In this document: piece by piece, positions 47,668 through 59,357 of the stretch
How positions within the stretch are numbered: the stretch's first letter is position 1
How the letters are laid out: every line of letters starts with the position of its first letter
NCBI RefSeq assembly: GCF_006438915.1
Contig: NZ_RCZE01000002.1
Location: 499,144 to 563,143 of the forward strand
Source of the DNA: Pseudomonas arsenicoxydans
GTDB taxonomy: Bacteria; Pseudomonadota; Gammaproteobacteria; Pseudomonadales; Pseudomonadaceae
Direction of reading: 5' to 3'
DNA length: 64,000 bases
Notes under the pieces: model-generated
What the model was told of the DNA's origin: nothing
The model's input: only the letters and a program-made list of their open reading frames with translations
The model's database searches: none
Program-made: the position numbers and the translations under genes

Positions 47668-49149
47668 ATGCACAGGCTAAAGCACGGCCTGCTTCAGGCC
47701 GCCGGTTGGCTGTTTTACCTAAGTTTATTGATGGGCATCGCCATGGCGTTGCCTGCGTCCACGTTCGACTCCGAGTCGAAGGACTTCATCTTCCTGATCG
47801 GCTTCATCGGGATCTGGCGCTACTCGATGGGCGCCACGCACTTTCTGCGCGGCATGCTGTTCCTGTACGTGGTCTACCCGCACCTGCGGCGCAAAGTGCG
47901 CAAGCTGGGCAAAGCGGCAGACCCGTCCCATGTGTTTTTGATGGTCACCAGTTTCCGTATCGACGCGCTGACCACCGCGCAGGTCTACGCCTCGGTGATT
48001 CGTGAAGCGATCGACTGCGGCCTGCCGACCACCATGGTCTGCTCCATCGTGGAAATGTCCGATGAGAAGCTGGTGAAGAGCCTCTGGTCGCGGATGAATC
48101 CGCCGGACCGGGTCAAGCTCGACTTCGTGCGCATTCCCGGCACCGGCAAGCGCGACGGCCTGGCTTATGGTTTCCGCGCCATCTCCCGCCACTTGCCGGA
48201 CGACCGCGCCGTGGTCGCCGTGATCGATGGCGACACCGTGCTCGGCGAAGGCACAGTGCGCAAGACCGTGCCGTGGTTCCAACTATTCGGCAACGTCGGC
48301 GGCCTGACCACCAACGAGTTCTGCGAAGTGCGCGGCGGCTACATCATGAGCGAATGGCACAAGCTGCGTTTCGCCCAGCGTCACATCAACATGTGCTCGA
48401 TGGCCCTGTCCAAGCGCGTATTAACCATGACCGGCCGGATGTCGGTGTTCCGTGCCACGGTCGTCACCAACCCGGAATTCATTGCCGACGTGGAAAGCGA
48501 CTCGCTGCAACATTGGCGCCTGGGTCGTTTCAAGTTCCTGACCGGTGACGACAAGTCGAGCTGGTTCAGCCTGATGCGCCTGGGTTACGACACTTTCTAC
48601 GTGCCGGACGCCGCGATCAACACCGTGGAACACCCGCCGGAAAAGAGCTTCATCAAGGCCAGCCGCAAGCTGATGTTCCGCTGGTATGGCAACAACCTGC
48701 GCCAGAACTCCCGCGCCTTGGGCCTGGGGATGAAACGCCTCGGTCTATTCACCTCGGTGGTCCTGTTCGATCAGCGTGTGTCGATGTGGACGTCGTTGCT
48801 GGGCCTGACGGTCGCGCTGATTGCCAGCTTCAAATATGGCACTGCGTTCATCCTGGTTTACCTGCTGTGGATCGGCATTACCCGCCTGATCCTGGCCGTG
48901 CTGCTGTCCCTTTCCGGTCACCGGATCGGCCCGGCTTACCCAGTGATTCTCTATTACAACCAGATCGTCGGCGCGTTGGTGAAGATCTACGTGTTCTTCC
49001 GCCTCGATCAACAGTCCTGGACTCGCCAGCCCACTTCTCTGACCCGTGATCTCGCCAGCTTTCAACGTTGGTTCAACACCTGGTCGTCTCGGACCATGAC
49101 CTTCTCCGCCGGCAGCATTTTTGTCGCCGTGCTGCTGATGATGGTCTGA
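47668..49149 (+). CDS. alg8: Mannuronan polymerase, glycosyltransferase subunit (Alg8)
   Basis: 493 residues. N-terminal membrane helices ([19 protein letters not shown]), GT2 domain with [38 protein letters not shown] and [12 protein letters not shown], then C-terminal membrane helices. Polymerises GDP-mannuronate across the inner membrane with Alg44. Separated from algD by the 28-bp inverted repeat. Confidence 0.96.
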   Translation: MHRLKHGLLQAAGWLFYLSLLMGIAMALPASTFDSESKDFIFLIGFIGIWRYSMGATHFLRGMLFLYVVYPHLRRKVRKLGKAADPSHVFLMVTSFRIDALTTAQVYASVIREAIDCGLPTTMVCSIVEMSDEKLVKSLWSRMNPPDRVKLDFVRIPGTGKRDGLAYGFRAISRHLPDDRAVVAVIDGDTVLGEGTVRKTVPWFQLFGNVGGLTTNEFCEVRGGYIMSEWHKLRFAQRHINMCSMALSKRVLTMTGRMSVFRATVVTNPEFIADVESDSLQHWRLGRFKFLTGDDKSSWFSLMRLGYDTFYVPDAAINTVEHPPEKSFIKASRKLMFRWYGNNLRQNSRALGLGMKRLGLFTSVVLFDQRVSMWTSLLGLTVALIASFKYGTAFILVYLLWIGITRLILAVLLSLSGHRIGPAYPVILYYNQIVGALVKIYVFFRLDQQSWTRQPTSLTRDLASFQRWFNTWSSRTMTFSAGSIFVAVLLMMV

Positions 49150-49184
49150 CCCGCCCCTATTGAATTAACAAGGAAATCGCCCCT

Positions 49185-50354
49185 ATGAATACCGCCGTCA
49201 ACGCCAACGTAGTGCATGAATCCGAAGCCCAGCGCCAACACGCCCGAGTGAAAATCCCGGCCAAGCTGCGTTTCTTCGGTCCGGACCGGACGCCGGTTGA
49301 AGCCCGTGTGATCGACCTTTCCGCTGGCGGCCTGGCGTTCAACGCCGGTCAGTTGCCGCTGAAGATCGGTGATGTGTACAAGGCTCGCCTGCAATTCGTC
49401 ATCGACAACCTCGGCCTGGCCATGGACGTGGAGTTGCAGGTTCGCTCCTTCGACCGCCAGACCGGCCGTGCCGGTTGCCAGTTCCAGAACCTCGAACCGC
49501 AAGACATCTCGACCCTGCGCCACCTGATCACCTCTCACCTGGCCGGCGACATCGTCAGCATGGGTGAAGTGCTGGCGACCTTGCAGCGCGACAATTTCAC
49601 CAAGGCGCGCAAGGTCAAGGACGGCGGCCACGGCATGACCGCGTTCGGTCGTCTGCGTGCGGTGACCTTCAGCCTAGGGATTTTCATCGTCGGCCTCGCG
49701 GCATTCGGTTTCGTTTTCAAATCGGTGTACGGCATGTACTTCGTCAGCCATGCGCAGGCCGGTCTGGTCAGCGTGCCGGGCATGAACATCACCATGCCAC
49801 GCGACGGCACTGTACAAAGCCTGATCAAGGCTGACGGCGTGGCCGCCAAAGGCGCCCCGCTCGCCACGTTCAGCACCAGCATGCTCGACGTGCTCAAAGG
49901 GCATCTGGACGAAGACCAACTGCAGCCGGCCAAGGTTGAAGAACTGTTTGGCAAGCAAATGACCGGCACCCTGACCTCGCCGTGCGATTGCACCGTGGCC
50001 CAGCAACTGGTTGCCAACGGTCAGTACGCCAGCAAGGGCGACGTGATCTTCCAACTGGTGCCGCGCAACAGCGAAGCCAATGTCGAAGCGCGCTTCTCTT
50101 ATCGCCAGTTCCGCGACGTGCGTCCGGGTACTGCGGTCAGCTTCCAGATCGCCGGCGAAGACAAAACCCGCACCGGCAAGATCGTCAGCAGCACCAGCCT
50201 GAAAAGCGCCGACCTGTCGTCCGACATCCGCGTGCTGATCCAGCCTGACGAAGCCCTGGACAGCAGCCTCGCCGGTCGCCCGGTGGAAGTGAATAGCGAT
50301 CGTGGCCCGAACCTGAACTGGCTGATCGACAAAGCCATGGCCGCCGGTCTTTAA
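49185..50354 (+). CDS. alg44: Alginate polymerisation protein with PilZ domain (Alg44)
   Basis: 389 residues. N-terminal PilZ domain with the c-di-GMP motifs RQHAR (residues about 17-21) and DLSAGG; one membrane helix (AVTFSLGIFIVGLAAFGFVF), then a periplasmic membrane-fusion-protein-like domain (MPRDGTVQSLIKADGVAAKGAPLATF). c-di-GMP binding activates Alg8. 35 bp after alg8. Confidence 0.96.
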   Translation: MNTAVNANVVHESEAQRQHARVKIPAKLRFFGPDRTPVEARVIDLSAGGLAFNAGQLPLKIGDVYKARLQFVIDNLGLAMDVELQVRSFDRQTGRAGCQFQNLEPQDISTLRHLITSHLAGDIVSMGEVLATLQRDNFTKARKVKDGGHGMTAFGRLRAVTFSLGIFIVGLAAFGFVFKSVYGMYFVSHAQAGLVSVPGMNITMPRDGTVQSLIKADGVAAKGAPLATFSTSMLDVLKGHLDEDQLQPAKVEELFGKQMTGTLTSPCDCTVAQQLVANGQYASKGDVIFQLVPRNSEANVEARFSYRQFRDVRPGTAVSFQIAGEDKTRTGKIVSSTSLKSADLSSDIRVLIQPDEALDSSLAGRPVEVNSDRGPNLNWLIDKAMAAGL

Positions 50355-50363
50355 GTCGAGGAC

Positions 50364-51875
50364 ATGCCCGTGACGATTATCAGTTTCCTGAAAACACCGA
50401 GTTCCCTGTGGGAGCGGGCTTGCTCGCGAAGGGAACAACGCGGTCTGCCTGATGCACCGCAGCGCCTGCTTCGCGAGCAAGCCCGCTCCCACATGGGTTA
50501 CGCGTTCTGTTCGCTGGCACTGGCAGTCAGCCTGGCCGGTTGCGCCGGCCTGCCCGACCAGCGTCTGGCCAACGAAGCCCTCAAGCGTGGCGACACCGCG
50601 CTCGCGCAGCAGAACTACAAGCAACTCGCCGACCTCGGCTACAGCGAGGCGCAAGTAGGCCTGGCCGATATCCAGGTCGACAGCCGTGACCCGGCGCAGA
50701 TCAAGCAGGCCGAGGCGACTTACCGCGCCGCGGCCGACGTCTCGCCGCGCGCTCAAGCTCGTCTGGGTCGCCTGCTGGTGGCCAAGCCGGGTTCCACCGA
50801 AGCCGAACAGCATGAAGCCGAAGGACTGTTGAAAAAAGCCTCGGCCAATGGCGAAGGCAATACCCTGATCCCGCTGGCCATGCTGTACCTGCAATACCCA
50901 CACAGTTTCCCCAACATCGATGCGCAGAAGCAGATCAGCCAATGGCGCGCCGAAGGCAAACCGGAAGCGGGTCTGGCGCAAGTGTTGCTCTATCGCACCC
51001 AAGGCACTTACGACCAGCACCTGGACGAAGTCGCCAGTATCTGCAAAGCCGCGCTGAACACCACCGACATCTGCTACGTCGAACTGGCCACGGTTTATCA
51101 GAAACAGGCCAAGCCAGAACAACAGGCCGAGCTGATCAAGCAGATGCAAGCTGCGCACGCTCGCGGCACCGTCTCCGCGCAGCGGGTGGACAGCGTTGCC
51201 CGTGTACTCGCTGATCCGACTCTGGGCAAGACTGACGAGAAAACCGCGCAGTCGCTGCTCGAACCCATCGCTCCGGGCTACCCGGCGTCGTGGGTCACCC
51301 TCGCGCAATTGATCTACGACTTCCCTGAACTGGGTGACGTCGACCAGATGATGAAGTACCTGGACAACGGTCGCGCCGCCGACCAGCCGCGCGCCGAACT
51401 GTTGCTGGGCAAGCTCTACTACGAGGGCAAAATGGTCCCGGCCGACGCCAAAGTCGCCGAAGAACATTTCCAGAAAGCCGTCGGCCGCGAAGTCGCCGCC
51501 GATTACTACCTCGGCCAGATCTACCGCCGTGGCTACCTGGGCAAAGTCTATTCGCAGAAAGCCCTGGATCACTTGCTGACCGCTGCGCGCAACGGCCAGA
51601 ACAGCGCCGACTTCGCCATCGCCCAGCTGTTTTCCCAAGGCAAGGGCACCAAGCCCAACCCGCTTAACGCTTACGTCTTCAGCCAGTTGGCCAAAGCTCA
51701 AGACACCCCGCAAGCCACCGAGCTTGCGCAAACACTCGAAGCACAACTGCCGCCTGCCCAGCTCGCCGAGGCCCAACGCCTGTTGAAACAAGAACAGGCC
51801 GTTCGTGGGTCCTTGAGCCAGAACACGCTGGAACTGCATGCCCTGCAAGAAGAAGACGGCGAGGAATCCCTATGA
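50364..51875 (+). CDS. algK: Alginate secretion lipoprotein AlgK with REP-derived N-terminal extension
   Basis: 503 residues from ATG 50364, which has GAGGA directly upstream. Sel1/TPR-like repeats ([36 protein letters not shown] onward) scaffold the AlgE porin. The lipobox LAGC puts the lipidated cysteine at residue 60. Residues about 15-44 (containing [12 protein letters not shown] and LREQARSHM) are encoded by a REP pair lying in frame, so the signal n-region is about 45 residues and Arg-rich. A start at Met44 (50493) would give a normal short signal peptide but has no ribosome site. Overlaps algE by four bases. Confidence 0.92.
   Translation: MPVTIISFLKTPSSLWERACSRREQRGLPDAPQRLLREQARSHMGYAFCSLALAVSLAGCAGLPDQRLANEALKRGDTALAQQNYKQLADLGYSEAQVGLADIQVDSRDPAQIKQAEATYRAAADVSPRAQARLGRLLVAKPGSTEAEQHEAEGLLKKASANGEGNTLIPLAMLYLQYPHSFPNIDAQKQISQWRAEGKPEAGLAQVLLYRTQGTYDQHLDEVASICKAALNTTDICYVELATVYQKQAKPEQQAELIKQMQAAHARGTVSAQRVDSVARVLADPTLGKTDEKTAQSLLEPIAPGYPASWVTLAQLIYDFPELGDVDQMMKYLDNGRAADQPRAELLLGKLYYEGKMVPADAKVAEEHFQKAVGREVAADYYLGQIYRRGYLGKVYSQKALDHLLTAARNGQNSADFAIAQLFSQGKGTKPNPLNAYVFSQLAKAQDTPQATELAQTLEAQLPPAQLAEAQRLLKQEQAVRGSLSQNTLELHALQEEDGEESL
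50407..50493. repeat. REP pair inside the 5' end of algK
   Basis: Inverted 24-bp REP copies at 50407-50430 and 50470-50493. The element spans 87 bp, a multiple of three, and contains no stop in the algK frame. Confidence 0.93.
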
Positions 51876-53359
51876 AGTTGAATCCATTCGTTCAGGCCGG
51901 TATTGGCCTGACATTCGCCTTGTTGTGGTCGTGTCCGACCCTGGCGGCATTGACCGAAACCAAGAACTACGGCCTTGACGTGAAAATCACCGGCCAGTCC
52001 GAAGCCGACAGCGACCTCGGCACCCAGAGCGGCGGCGACGTCAACGGTGTCGGCCTCGACCTGCGTCCATGGATCTATGGCGAGAGCGGCGCGTGGAGCG
52101 CCTACGCCATGGGCCAAGCCGTGACCGCCACCGACATCATCGAAACGGACACCTTGCAAGGGACCGCCGGCGATGGCACCACGCCGACCACCAACGATGA
52201 TCGCAAGACCAAGAAAAACTACTTGGCGATGCGTGAATTCTGGGTCGGCTACAGCGGCCTCACGCCGTATCCGGGCGAGATGCTCAAGCTCGGTCGCCAA
52301 CGCCTGCACAACGCCGATGGCGAATGGCGCGATACCAACATCGAAGCCCTGAACTGGACTTTCGACACCACCCTGTTGCGCGCCAACATGGGTGTCGCCG
52401 AACGCTTCAGCGAGTACCGCACCGACCTCACGGAGCTGGCCCCCAAGGACAAGGATCGCCTGCACGTCTACGCCGATGCCGAGTATCAGTGGACACCGGG
52501 GCACTGGGCGGGCGTTCGCGCTCATCACGCCCACGATGACGGCAAGCTCGACTACCCGCAGCCGGGCGTGCCCAGCGATTCGCTGGACAAGCAACAGAAC
52601 GGTGACCTCACCTGGCTGGGCCTGACCGCCGACAGCGACGCCTACAACTGGCGCAACACCAACACTGTCAATTACTGGGGCAGCATCACCGGCATGAGCG
52701 GCGACACCGACACGGTCAACCCGCTGAACGCCAACGGCACGCCTCCGACCGAAGCCAAACGCGGCCAGGACCTCAACGGCTGGGCCACGGACGTCGGCGT
52801 GCGTCTGCGCCTCGATCCGCAATGGCAAGTTGGTGCCGCCTATGCCCGCGCCAGCGCCGAGTACGAACAGAACGGCCTGGAAAGCAACCGTTCGAACTAC
52901 ACCGGTACGCGCTCGCGGGTGTCCCGTTTCGGCGAAGCCTTCCGTGGCGAAATGCAGAACATGCAGACCGCGACCCTGTTCGGTTCGTGGATGCTCAACG
53001 ACGAATATGACGCCAGCCTGATCTACCACAAGTTCTGGCGCGTCGACGGCAACAAGCCGATCGGCAGCAACGGCATCAACGCGGTCGAGAACAATACCGA
53101 CGACGCCACCGGCGCGATCCTGTCCACCACGTCCCTGCCGCTGAACGATGGCGAAAAAGACCTCGGTCAAGAGATGGACCTGGTCGTCACCAAGTACTTC
53201 AAGCAAGGCCTGTTGCCGGCGGCGTTGAGTCAGTCGATCGACGAGCCTTCGGCCCTCGTGCGTTTCCGCGGTGGTGTGTTCAAGCCGGGTGATGCATACG
53301 GCAAGGAAGTCGATTCGTACATGCACCGCGCATTCATCGACGTGATCTGGCGCTTCTGA
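51872..53359 (+). CDS. algE: Alginate outer-membrane porin (AlgE)
   Basis: 495 residues. Signal peptide [25 protein letters not shown], then [26 protein letters not shown] and amphipathic beta strands typical of the 18-stranded AlgE barrel, ending [11 protein letters not shown] with terminal Phe. Exports alginate through an Arg-rich pore. Start overlaps the algK stop (ATGA). Confidence 0.95.
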   Translation: MKLNPFVQAGIGLTFALLWSCPTLAALTETKNYGLDVKITGQSEADSDLGTQSGGDVNGVGLDLRPWIYGESGAWSAYAMGQAVTATDIIETDTLQGTAGDGTTPTTNDDRKTKKNYLAMREFWVGYSGLTPYPGEMLKLGRQRLHNADGEWRDTNIEALNWTFDTTLLRANMGVAERFSEYRTDLTELAPKDKDRLHVYADAEYQWTPGHWAGVRAHHAHDDGKLDYPQPGVPSDSLDKQQNGDLTWLGLTADSDAYNWRNTNTVNYWGSITGMSGDTDTVNPLNANGTPPTEAKRGQDLNGWATDVGVRLRLDPQWQVGAAYARASAEYEQNGLESNRSNYTGTRSRVSRFGEAFRGEMQNMQTATLFGSWMLNDEYDASLIYHKFWRVDGNKPIGSNGINAVENNTDDATGAILSTTSLPLNDGEKDLGQEMDLVVTKYFKQGLLPAALSQSIDEPSALVRFRGGVFKPGDAYGKEVDSYMHRAFIDVIWRF

Positions 53360-53385
53360 TGCGAACTGCGAAGGGAGTGCCCGAC

Positions 53386-54975
53386 ATGAACAATTCGAAG
53401 CGAGGTTCGATCTCCTTGCTGGCCGGCGCGATGCTGCTGGCCAGCGCGGCTGCCTTCGCCAATGTGGAACCGGTCGTGCCCGTGCAGAAAGGGCAACCGG
53501 AGACCGTTGCCAAAGGTTTGCAACAGGCCAAGACCTACACCGTCAGCAGCGCGCCGACCGGTCCGCTGGAGCTGGCCAAGCCGAAACTGCCGGACACTTC
53601 GGGCTACACCGCCGAAGCCATTGCCGCAAAAATCGTGCGGTCCAAGCCCGGCAAGATCAGCGTGCGCCGGATGATGCAGGAAGACGCCCTGAAGGACTTC
53701 ATCGGCGGCGACAACAAGATGGCCGAGTGGGTGGTGCGTCAGCACGGTATCCCGCAGGCAATCTTTGTCGACGACGGCTACATGAACCTCAAGGACCTGG
53801 CGAAAAAGCTGCCCAAGCAGTACTTCAGCGAAACCTCGCCGGGCGTATTCCTGGCGAAGTTGCCGATCGTGGTCGGCCGTCACGGCATCCTCGAAATCGA
53901 CAAACAGACCCAGGAGTTGCGCCTGTCGCAAGAGGCCGGGTCGTTCCTGGTCAACGACGGCCAGCTGTTTGTGCGTGACACCAAAATCACCGGCTGGCGC
54001 GAGAAGGACAACGGCCCGGCGACGTTCACCTCGCCGAAGGAATTCCGTCCGTTCCTGCTGTCCTGGGGTGGCACCGAGACCTACATCGCCAATAGCAAGA
54101 TCGCCAGTTTCGGCTACGCCAACAGTAAGTCCTACGGCGTGAGTATTTCCCAGTACACGCCGAACATGGCCAAGGTCTTGAAGCGCCCGGAACCAACTGG
54201 CTGGATCGTCGGCTCCGAGTTCTCGGACATGTGGTACGGCTTCTACTGCTACGAAACCCGCGACTTCGTGGTCAAGGGCAATACCTACAAAGACAACATC
54301 GTCTACGGCATCGACCCGCACGACCGTTCGCACGGTCTGATCATTGCCGACAACACCGTCTACGGGACCAAGAAGAAGCACGGGATCATTATTTCCCGTG
54401 AGGTCAACGACAGCTTCATCTTCAACAACCGCAGCTACGACAACCACCTTTCGGGGCTGGTAATCGACCGTAACAGCGTGAACAACCTGATCGCCTATAA
54501 CGAGATCTACAAGAACCACACCGACGGCATCACCCTCTACGAGAGTGCCGACAACCTGATCTACGGCAACAAGGTGATCAGCAACAAACGCCACGGCATA
54601 CGTATTCGTAACAGCGTGAACATTCGCCTCTACGAAAACCTGTCCCTGGCCAACGGCCTGACCGGTGTCTACGGCCACATCAAAGACCTGAGCGACACCG
54701 ACCGCGACATCAAGCTCGACCCGTTCGACGCCGAAGTCTCGCTGATCGTGGTCGGCGGTGAACTGGCCGGCAACGGCAGTGGCCCGCTGTCCATCGACTC
54801 GCCGTTGAGCGTCGAGTTGTATCGCGTGTCCATGCTCGCCCCGACCAAATCCAGCGGGATCAGCTTCAGCGGGATTCTGGGCGAGCGTCAGGATGAAATT
54901 CTCGACCTGCTGGTGCGCCAGCAGAAAGCCGTGCTGATCGACCCTGTCGAACGCCAGACCGAAATGCGGGACTGA
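53386..54975 (+). CDS. algG: Mannuronan C5-epimerase (AlgG)
   Basis: 529 residues from ATG 53386, chosen for AAGGGAG upstream and the signal peptide MNNSKRGSISLLAGAMLLASAAAFA; an ATG at 53359 overlapping algE is possible. Right-handed parallel beta-helix with catalytic GIDPHDRSHGL (the DPHDR motif) and repeats such as VNNLIAYNEIYKNH. It converts D-mannuronate to L-guluronate in the periplasm and also stabilises the secretion complex. Confidence 0.95.
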   Translation: MNNSKRGSISLLAGAMLLASAAAFANVEPVVPVQKGQPETVAKGLQQAKTYTVSSAPTGPLELAKPKLPDTSGYTAEAIAAKIVRSKPGKISVRRMMQEDALKDFIGGDNKMAEWVVRQHGIPQAIFVDDGYMNLKDLAKKLPKQYFSETSPGVFLAKLPIVVGRHGILEIDKQTQELRLSQEAGSFLVNDGQLFVRDTKITGWREKDNGPATFTSPKEFRPFLLSWGGTETYIANSKIASFGYANSKSYGVSISQYTPNMAKVLKRPEPTGWIVGSEFSDMWYGFYCYETRDFVVKGNTYKDNIVYGIDPHDRSHGLIIADNTVYGTKKKHGIIISREVNDSFIFNNRSYDNHLSGLVIDRNSVNNLIAYNEIYKNHTDGITLYESADNLIYGNKVISNKRHGIRIRNSVNIRLYENLSLANGLTGVYGHIKDLSDTDRDIKLDPFDAEVSLIVVGGELAGNGSGPLSIDSPLSVELYRVSMLAPTKSSGISFSGILGERQDEILDLLVRQQKAVLIDPVERQTEMRD

Positions 54976-54985
54976 GGATAATTTT

Positions 54986-56434
54986 ATGCACCCACACTTG
55001 ATCAAATTACTCAGCCTGTCGGCCCTGACCGCCGGCATTCTCGCGGCCAGCGGCGGTGTTCGCGCCGATGAGGCCCAGGCACCCAAGTTCACGGCTGATC
55101 CGTGCTGCAACCTGTGCCCCGAAGCCCATGACGCAAAGAACTACACCACGCGTTATCAGCAGAACTTCACCACCCTGGTGCAGGCGCAAGGCGACTGGCT
55201 GTTCCGTACGCAAGAAGACTTGCGCACCGAATTTGACACCTCCCCCGCCGGCTACAAACGCCTGAAAGAACTGCACGATGCGTTCAAGAGCAAAGGCGTG
55301 GAGCTCGTTGTTGTTTATCAACCCACTCGTGGCCTGGTGAACCGCAACAAGCTCAACCCGGAAGAAAAAGCCCAGTACGATTTCGACAAGGCACTGAAAA
55401 ACTACAAGACCATGCTCGGGCGTTTCGCCGCCATGGGTTACGTGGTCCCGGACCTGTCGCCGCTGACCAACGAATCGCTTCCCGACACCCTGCCCGCCCA
55501 CGATTTCTACTTCCGTGGCGACCAGCACTGGACGCCGTACGGCGCCCAACGCACGGCGAAAATCGTCGCGGAAAAGGTCAAGCAGATTCCAGCGTTTGCC
55601 GGCATTGCGAAACGTGAATTCGAGACCCACAGGTCGGGTCGCATGGGTAAGACCGGAACATTGCACAACATGGCGGGTCAACTCTGTGGCACCAGCTACG
55701 CGATCCAGTACATGGATCAATTCACCACCGAGCCCAAGGGCGAAGCCGCCGACGGCGATCTGTTCAGCGACGCCGGCAATCCGGAGATCACCCTGGTAGG
55801 CACGAGCCACAGTGGCAAGAACTACAACTTCGCCGGTTTCCTCGAAGAGGCCATCGGCGCCGACATCCTCAACGTGGCGTTCCCCGGCGGTGGCCTGGAA
55901 GGTTCGATGCTGCAATACCTGGGCAGCGAAGAGTTCCAGACCAAGCCGCCAAAGATTCTGATCTGGGAATTTTCGCCGCTCTATCGCCTCGACCAGGAAA
56001 CCATCTACCGCCAGATGATGGCGCTGCTGGACAACGGTTGCGAAGGCAAGGATGCACAAATGTCCGGCAGCACCACGCTGAAAACGGGCAAGAACGAATT
56101 GATGGTCAACAGCAAAAACCTGGACCTGCAAAACAGCAGCCACCAGGTCGACATCCGCTTCGCCGATCCGTCGGTGAAAACCCTGCACGCCACCCTCTGG
56201 TACATGAACGGTCGCCACGAGGACATCAAGATCGACAAACCGGAAACCTCCGACACCGACGGGCGTTTCGCCTTTGAGTTGCGCACGGACGAAGACTGGG
56301 CCTCGCAGAATCTGCTGGCCGTCGAAGTCCAGGGCCCTGAAGCCGGTGCCGCGCCGCAAAAAGTCGAAGCGAAAATCTGCAAACGCAACGTGTTCCCGAG
56401 TGCTGAGCAGCGAACTGCTCAGGCCGGGCAATGA
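54986..56434 (+). CDS. algX: Alginate O-acetyltransferase/scaffold (AlgX)
   Basis: 482 residues. Signal peptide [31 protein letters not shown]-hydrolase-like domain with Asp and His in [13 protein letters not shown] and nucleophile Ser in [13 protein letters not shown], then a C-terminal carbohydrate-binding module. Transfers acetyl groups to mannuronan with AlgI/J/F. Confidence 0.95.
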   Translation: MHPHLIKLLSLSALTAGILAASGGVRADEAQAPKFTADPCCNLCPEAHDAKNYTTRYQQNFTTLVQAQGDWLFRTQEDLRTEFDTSPAGYKRLKELHDAFKSKGVELVVVYQPTRGLVNRNKLNPEEKAQYDFDKALKNYKTMLGRFAAMGYVVPDLSPLTNESLPDTLPAHDFYFRGDQHWTPYGAQRTAKIVAEKVKQIPAFAGIAKREFETHRSGRMGKTGTLHNMAGQLCGTSYAIQYMDQFTTEPKGEAADGDLFSDAGNPEITLVGTSHSGKNYNFAGFLEEAIGADILNVAFPGGGLEGSMLQYLGSEEFQTKPPKILIWEFSPLYRLDQETIYRQMMALLDNGCEGKDAQMSGSTTLKTGKNELMVNSKNLDLQNSSHQVDIRFADPSVKTLHATLWYMNGRHEDIKIDKPETSDTDGRFAFELRTDEDWASQNLLAVEVQGPEAGAAPQKVEAKICKRNVFPSAEQRTAQAGQ

Positions 56435-56442
56435 GGTCTGCC

Positions 56443-57567
56443 ATGCGAAACCGAACGTTGAAAAATCTGCTCGCGCCATCGTTGCTGACCCTGGCGATGT
56501 TTGCCGGTGCCACCCAGGCCGCCGCCCCTCTGCGTCCGCCACAGGGTTACTTCGCGCCGATCGAAAAACTCAAGACCGGCGACAGCAATGAAGGCTGCGA
56601 TGCAATGCCGACGCCGTACACCGGCTCGCTGCAATTTCGCAGCAAATACGAAGGCTCCGACAAGGCCCGTTCGACCCTGAACGTGCAATCGGAAAAAGCC
56701 TTCCGCGACAGCACCGCCGACATCACCAAGATCGAACGCGGCACCAGCAAGCGCGTGATGCAGTTCATGCGTGACGGTCGCCCGGAACAACTCGAATGCA
56801 CGCTGACCTGGCTGACCGCCTGGGCCAAGGCCGATGCGTTGATGTCCAAGGACTTCAACCACACCGGCAAGTCCATGCGCAAATGGGCGCTGGGCAGCAT
56901 GGCGTCGTCGTACATCCGCCTGAAGTTCTCTGACTCGCATCCGCTGGCCAACCATCAGCAAGAGTCGCAGTTGATCGAAGCCTGGTTCAGCAAAATGGCC
57001 GATCAGGTGGTCAGTGACTGGGACAACCTGCCGCTTGAGCAAACCAACAATCACTCGTACTGGGCTGCCTGGTCGGTGATGGCGACGTCGGTCGCGACCA
57101 ACCGCCGCGACCTGTTTGACTGGGCCGTGAAGGAATACAAGGTCGGCGCCAATCAGGTCGACGCGCAGGGTTTCCTGCCCAACGAACTCAAGCGCCAGCA
57201 ACGCGCCCTCGCCTATCACAACTACGCCTTGCCGCCCTTGGCGATGATCGCCAGTTTCGCGCAAGTCAACGGGGTGGACGTGCGCCAGGAAAACAACGGC
57301 GCGCTGAAACGCCTGGGTGATCAGGTGCTGGCCGGGGTGAAAGACCCGGACATCTTCGAGAAGAAGAACGGCAAGGAACAGGACATGACCGATCTCAAGA
57401 TCGACTCGAAATTCGCCTGGCTTGAACCGTTCTGCACGCTCTACACCTGCGCGCCGGATGTGCTGCAACAGAAACACAAAATGCAGCCGTTCAAGACCTT
57501 CCGCCTCGGTGGGGATTTGACCAAGGTCTTCGACCCGGCCAATGAAAAAGGCAACAAGGGTTCGTAA
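56443..57567 (+). CDS. algL: Poly(beta-D-mannuronate) lyase (AlgL, PL5)
   Basis: 374 residues from ATG 56443 (GAGG six bases upstream); an ATG at 56431 overlapping the algX stop would add four residues. Signal peptide [21 protein letters not shown]5 marks: [27 protein letters not shown], and [15 protein letters not shown] with the catalytic Tyr. Clears misrouted alginate in the periplasm. A REP pair follows before algI. Confidence 0.95.
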   Translation: MRNRTLKNLLAPSLLTLAMFAGATQAAAPLRPPQGYFAPIEKLKTGDSNEGCDAMPTPYTGSLQFRSKYEGSDKARSTLNVQSEKAFRDSTADITKIERGTSKRVMQFMRDGRPEQLECTLTWLTAWAKADALMSKDFNHTGKSMRKWALGSMASSYIRLKFSDSHPLANHQQESQLIEAWFSKMADQVVSDWDNLPLEQTNNHSYWAAWSVMATSVATNRRDLFDWAVKEYKVGANQVDAQGFLPNELKRQQRALAYHNYALPPLAMIASFAQVNGVDVRQENNGALKRLGDQVLAGVKDPDIFEKKNGKEQDMTDLKIDSKFAWLEPFCTLYTCAPDVLQQKHKMQPFKTFRLGGDLTKVFDPANEKGNKGS

Positions 57568-57584
57568 GTCAAACACATACCCAA

Positions 57585-57674
57585 TGTGGGAGCGGGCTTG
57601 CTCGCGAATGCGGTCTGACATTCACCGATGATGTCGACTGTTCCACCGCTTTCGCGAGCAAGCCCGCTCCCACA
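57585..57674. repeat. REP pair between algL and algI
   Basis: Inverted 24-bp REP copies at 57585-57608 and 57651-57674. The spacer between the genes is about 210 bp and also contains GGTGGGGGGTTTGGGGGGGCC at 57721-57741, a G-rich run. Confidence 0.92.
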
Positions 57675-57780
57675 TGGGCCAGTGCATGGTTTGAGTTTTG
57701 TGTGATGCCCCCCGGTTTTCGGTGGGGGGTTTGGGGGGGCCGTTGGCCCTTGACTGTTGGTTAAACATGGAGAGATCGGG

Positions 57781-59346
57781 ATGGTATTTTCATCCAATGT
57801 GTTCCTGTTTCTGTTCTTGCCGATCTTTCTCGGCTTGTACTACTTGAGCGGAATACGCTATCGCAACCTGCTGCTGCTGATCGCCAGCTACGTGTTCTAT
57901 GCCTGGTGGCGTGTGGACTTCCTTGCGCTGTTCGCCGCCGTGACGCTGTGGAACTACTGGATTGGCCTCAAAGTCGGTGCCGCTGGTGTTAGGACCAAAC
58001 CGGCCCAGCGCTGGCTGCTGCTCGGCGTCGCCGTCGACCTGTGCATCCTCGGCTACTTCAAATACGCCAACTTCGGCGTCGACAGCATCAACGCGATGAT
58101 GACGTCGGTTGGCCTGTCGCCGTTCATCCTGACCCACGTGCTGTTGCCGATCGGGATCTCGTTCTACATCTTCGAGTCCATCAGCTACATCATCGACGTC
58201 TACCGTGGTGACACCCCGGCAACGCGCAACCTGATCGACTTTGCGGCGTTCGTGGCGATCTTCCCGCACTTGATTGCCGGCCCGGTGTTGCGTTTCCGCG
58301 ACCTCGCCGACCAGTTCAACAACCGCACCCACACCCTCGATAAGTTCTCCGAGGGCTGCACGCGGTTCATGCAGGGTTTCATCAAGAAAGTCTTCATCGC
58401 CGACACCCTCGCCGTCGTCGCGGACCATTGCTTCGCGCTGCAAAACCCGACCACGGGCGATGCCTGGCTTGGCGCGCTGGCTTACACCGCGCAACTGTAT
58501 TTCGACTTCTCCGGCTACAGCGACATGGCCATCGGCCTGGGCTTGATGATGGGTTTCCGCTTCATGGAAAACTTCAAGCAGCCGTACATCAGCCAGTCGA
58601 TCACCGAGTTCTGGCGTCGCTGGCACATCAGCCTCTCCACCTGGTTGCGTGACTACCTGTACATCACGCTGGGCGGTAACCGCAAAGGCACGCTGATGAC
58701 CTATCGCAACCTGTTCCTGACCATGTTGCTCGGTGGTCTGTGGCACGGCGCGAACATCACCTACATCGTCTGGGGCGCGTGGCACGGCATGTGGCTGGCG
58801 ATTGAAAAAGCGCTGGGCCTGAACACCTCGCCGCGCAGCATCAACCCGATCCGCTGGGCGCTGACGTTCTTGCTGGTGGTGATGGGCTGGGTGATCTTCC
58901 GCTCGGAAAACCTGCACGTCGCCGGCCGTATGTACGGCGCGATGTTCAGCTTCGGCGAATGGTCGCTGTCGGAACTCAACCAGGCCAGCCTCACCGGCCT
59001 GCAAATAGCGACACTGGTGGTGGCTTACGTGACGCTGGCGTTCTTCGGCATCCGTGATTTCTACACCAACCGTCCGCCTGAGAAGACCAAGCCTGCCGTC
59101 AACGTCGAGACCGACGGTCCTGCCGCTGCGATCCCTGGAACGATCAAAGCGGTACCGGGCGACAACCCGGCCAGCATCCACCAACCGGGTTACACCGTCG
59201 GCGTTGAAGCCACCGTGCAACCGGCCTACTGGACCGCTGACTGGTCGCGTTACGTGATGCGCACGCTGGTACTGGTGCTGTTCATCGCTTCGATTTTCAA
59301 ACTCTCGGCGCAAAGCTTCTCGCCGTTCCTTTACTTCCAGTTCTGA
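57781..59346 (+). CDS. algI: Alginate O-acetylation MBOAT (AlgI)
   Basis: 521 residues from ATG 57781 (GGAGA upstream). MBOAT family: MVFSSNVFLFLFLPIFLGLYYLS start, SLSTWLRDYLYITLGGNR, and catalytic His in LLGGLWHGANITY. Moves acetyl groups across the inner membrane for AlgJ/AlgX. The C-terminal cytoplasmic tail is Pro-rich. Next gene starts 12 bases on. Confidence 0.95.
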   Translation: MVFSSNVFLFLFLPIFLGLYYLSGIRYRNLLLLIASYVFYAWWRVDFLALFAAVTLWNYWIGLKVGAAGVRTKPAQRWLLLGVAVDLCILGYFKYANFGVDSINAMMTSVGLSPFILTHVLLPIGISFYIFESISYIIDVYRGDTPATRNLIDFAAFVAIFPHLIAGPVLRFRDLADQFNNRTHTLDKFSEGCTRFMQGFIKKVFIADTLAVVADHCFALQNPTTGDAWLGALAYTAQLYFDFSGYSDMAIGLGLMMGFRFMENFKQPYISQSITEFWRRWHISLSTWLRDYLYITLGGNRKGTLMTYRNLFLTMLLGGLWHGANITYIVWGAWHGMWLAIEKALGLNTSPRSINPIRWALTFLLVVMGWVIFRSENLHVAGRMYGAMFSFGEWSLSELNQASLTGLQIATLVVAYVTLAFFGIRDFYTNRPPEKTKPAVNVETDGPAAAIPGTIKAVPGDNPASIHQPGYTVGVEATVQPAYWTADWSRYVMRTLVLVLFIASIFKLSAQSFSPFLYFQF

Positions 59347-59357
59347 GGGATCTGACC

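Noticed and set aside
49674..51848. 724-codon minus-strand open frame opposite alg44 and algK
   Set aside because: Overlaps two well-supported alg genes and gives no recognisable domain; GC-rich third-position artefact.
53230..55110. 626-codon minus-strand open frame opposite algE/algG
   Set aside because: Entirely antisense to conserved alginate genes with no domain signal.
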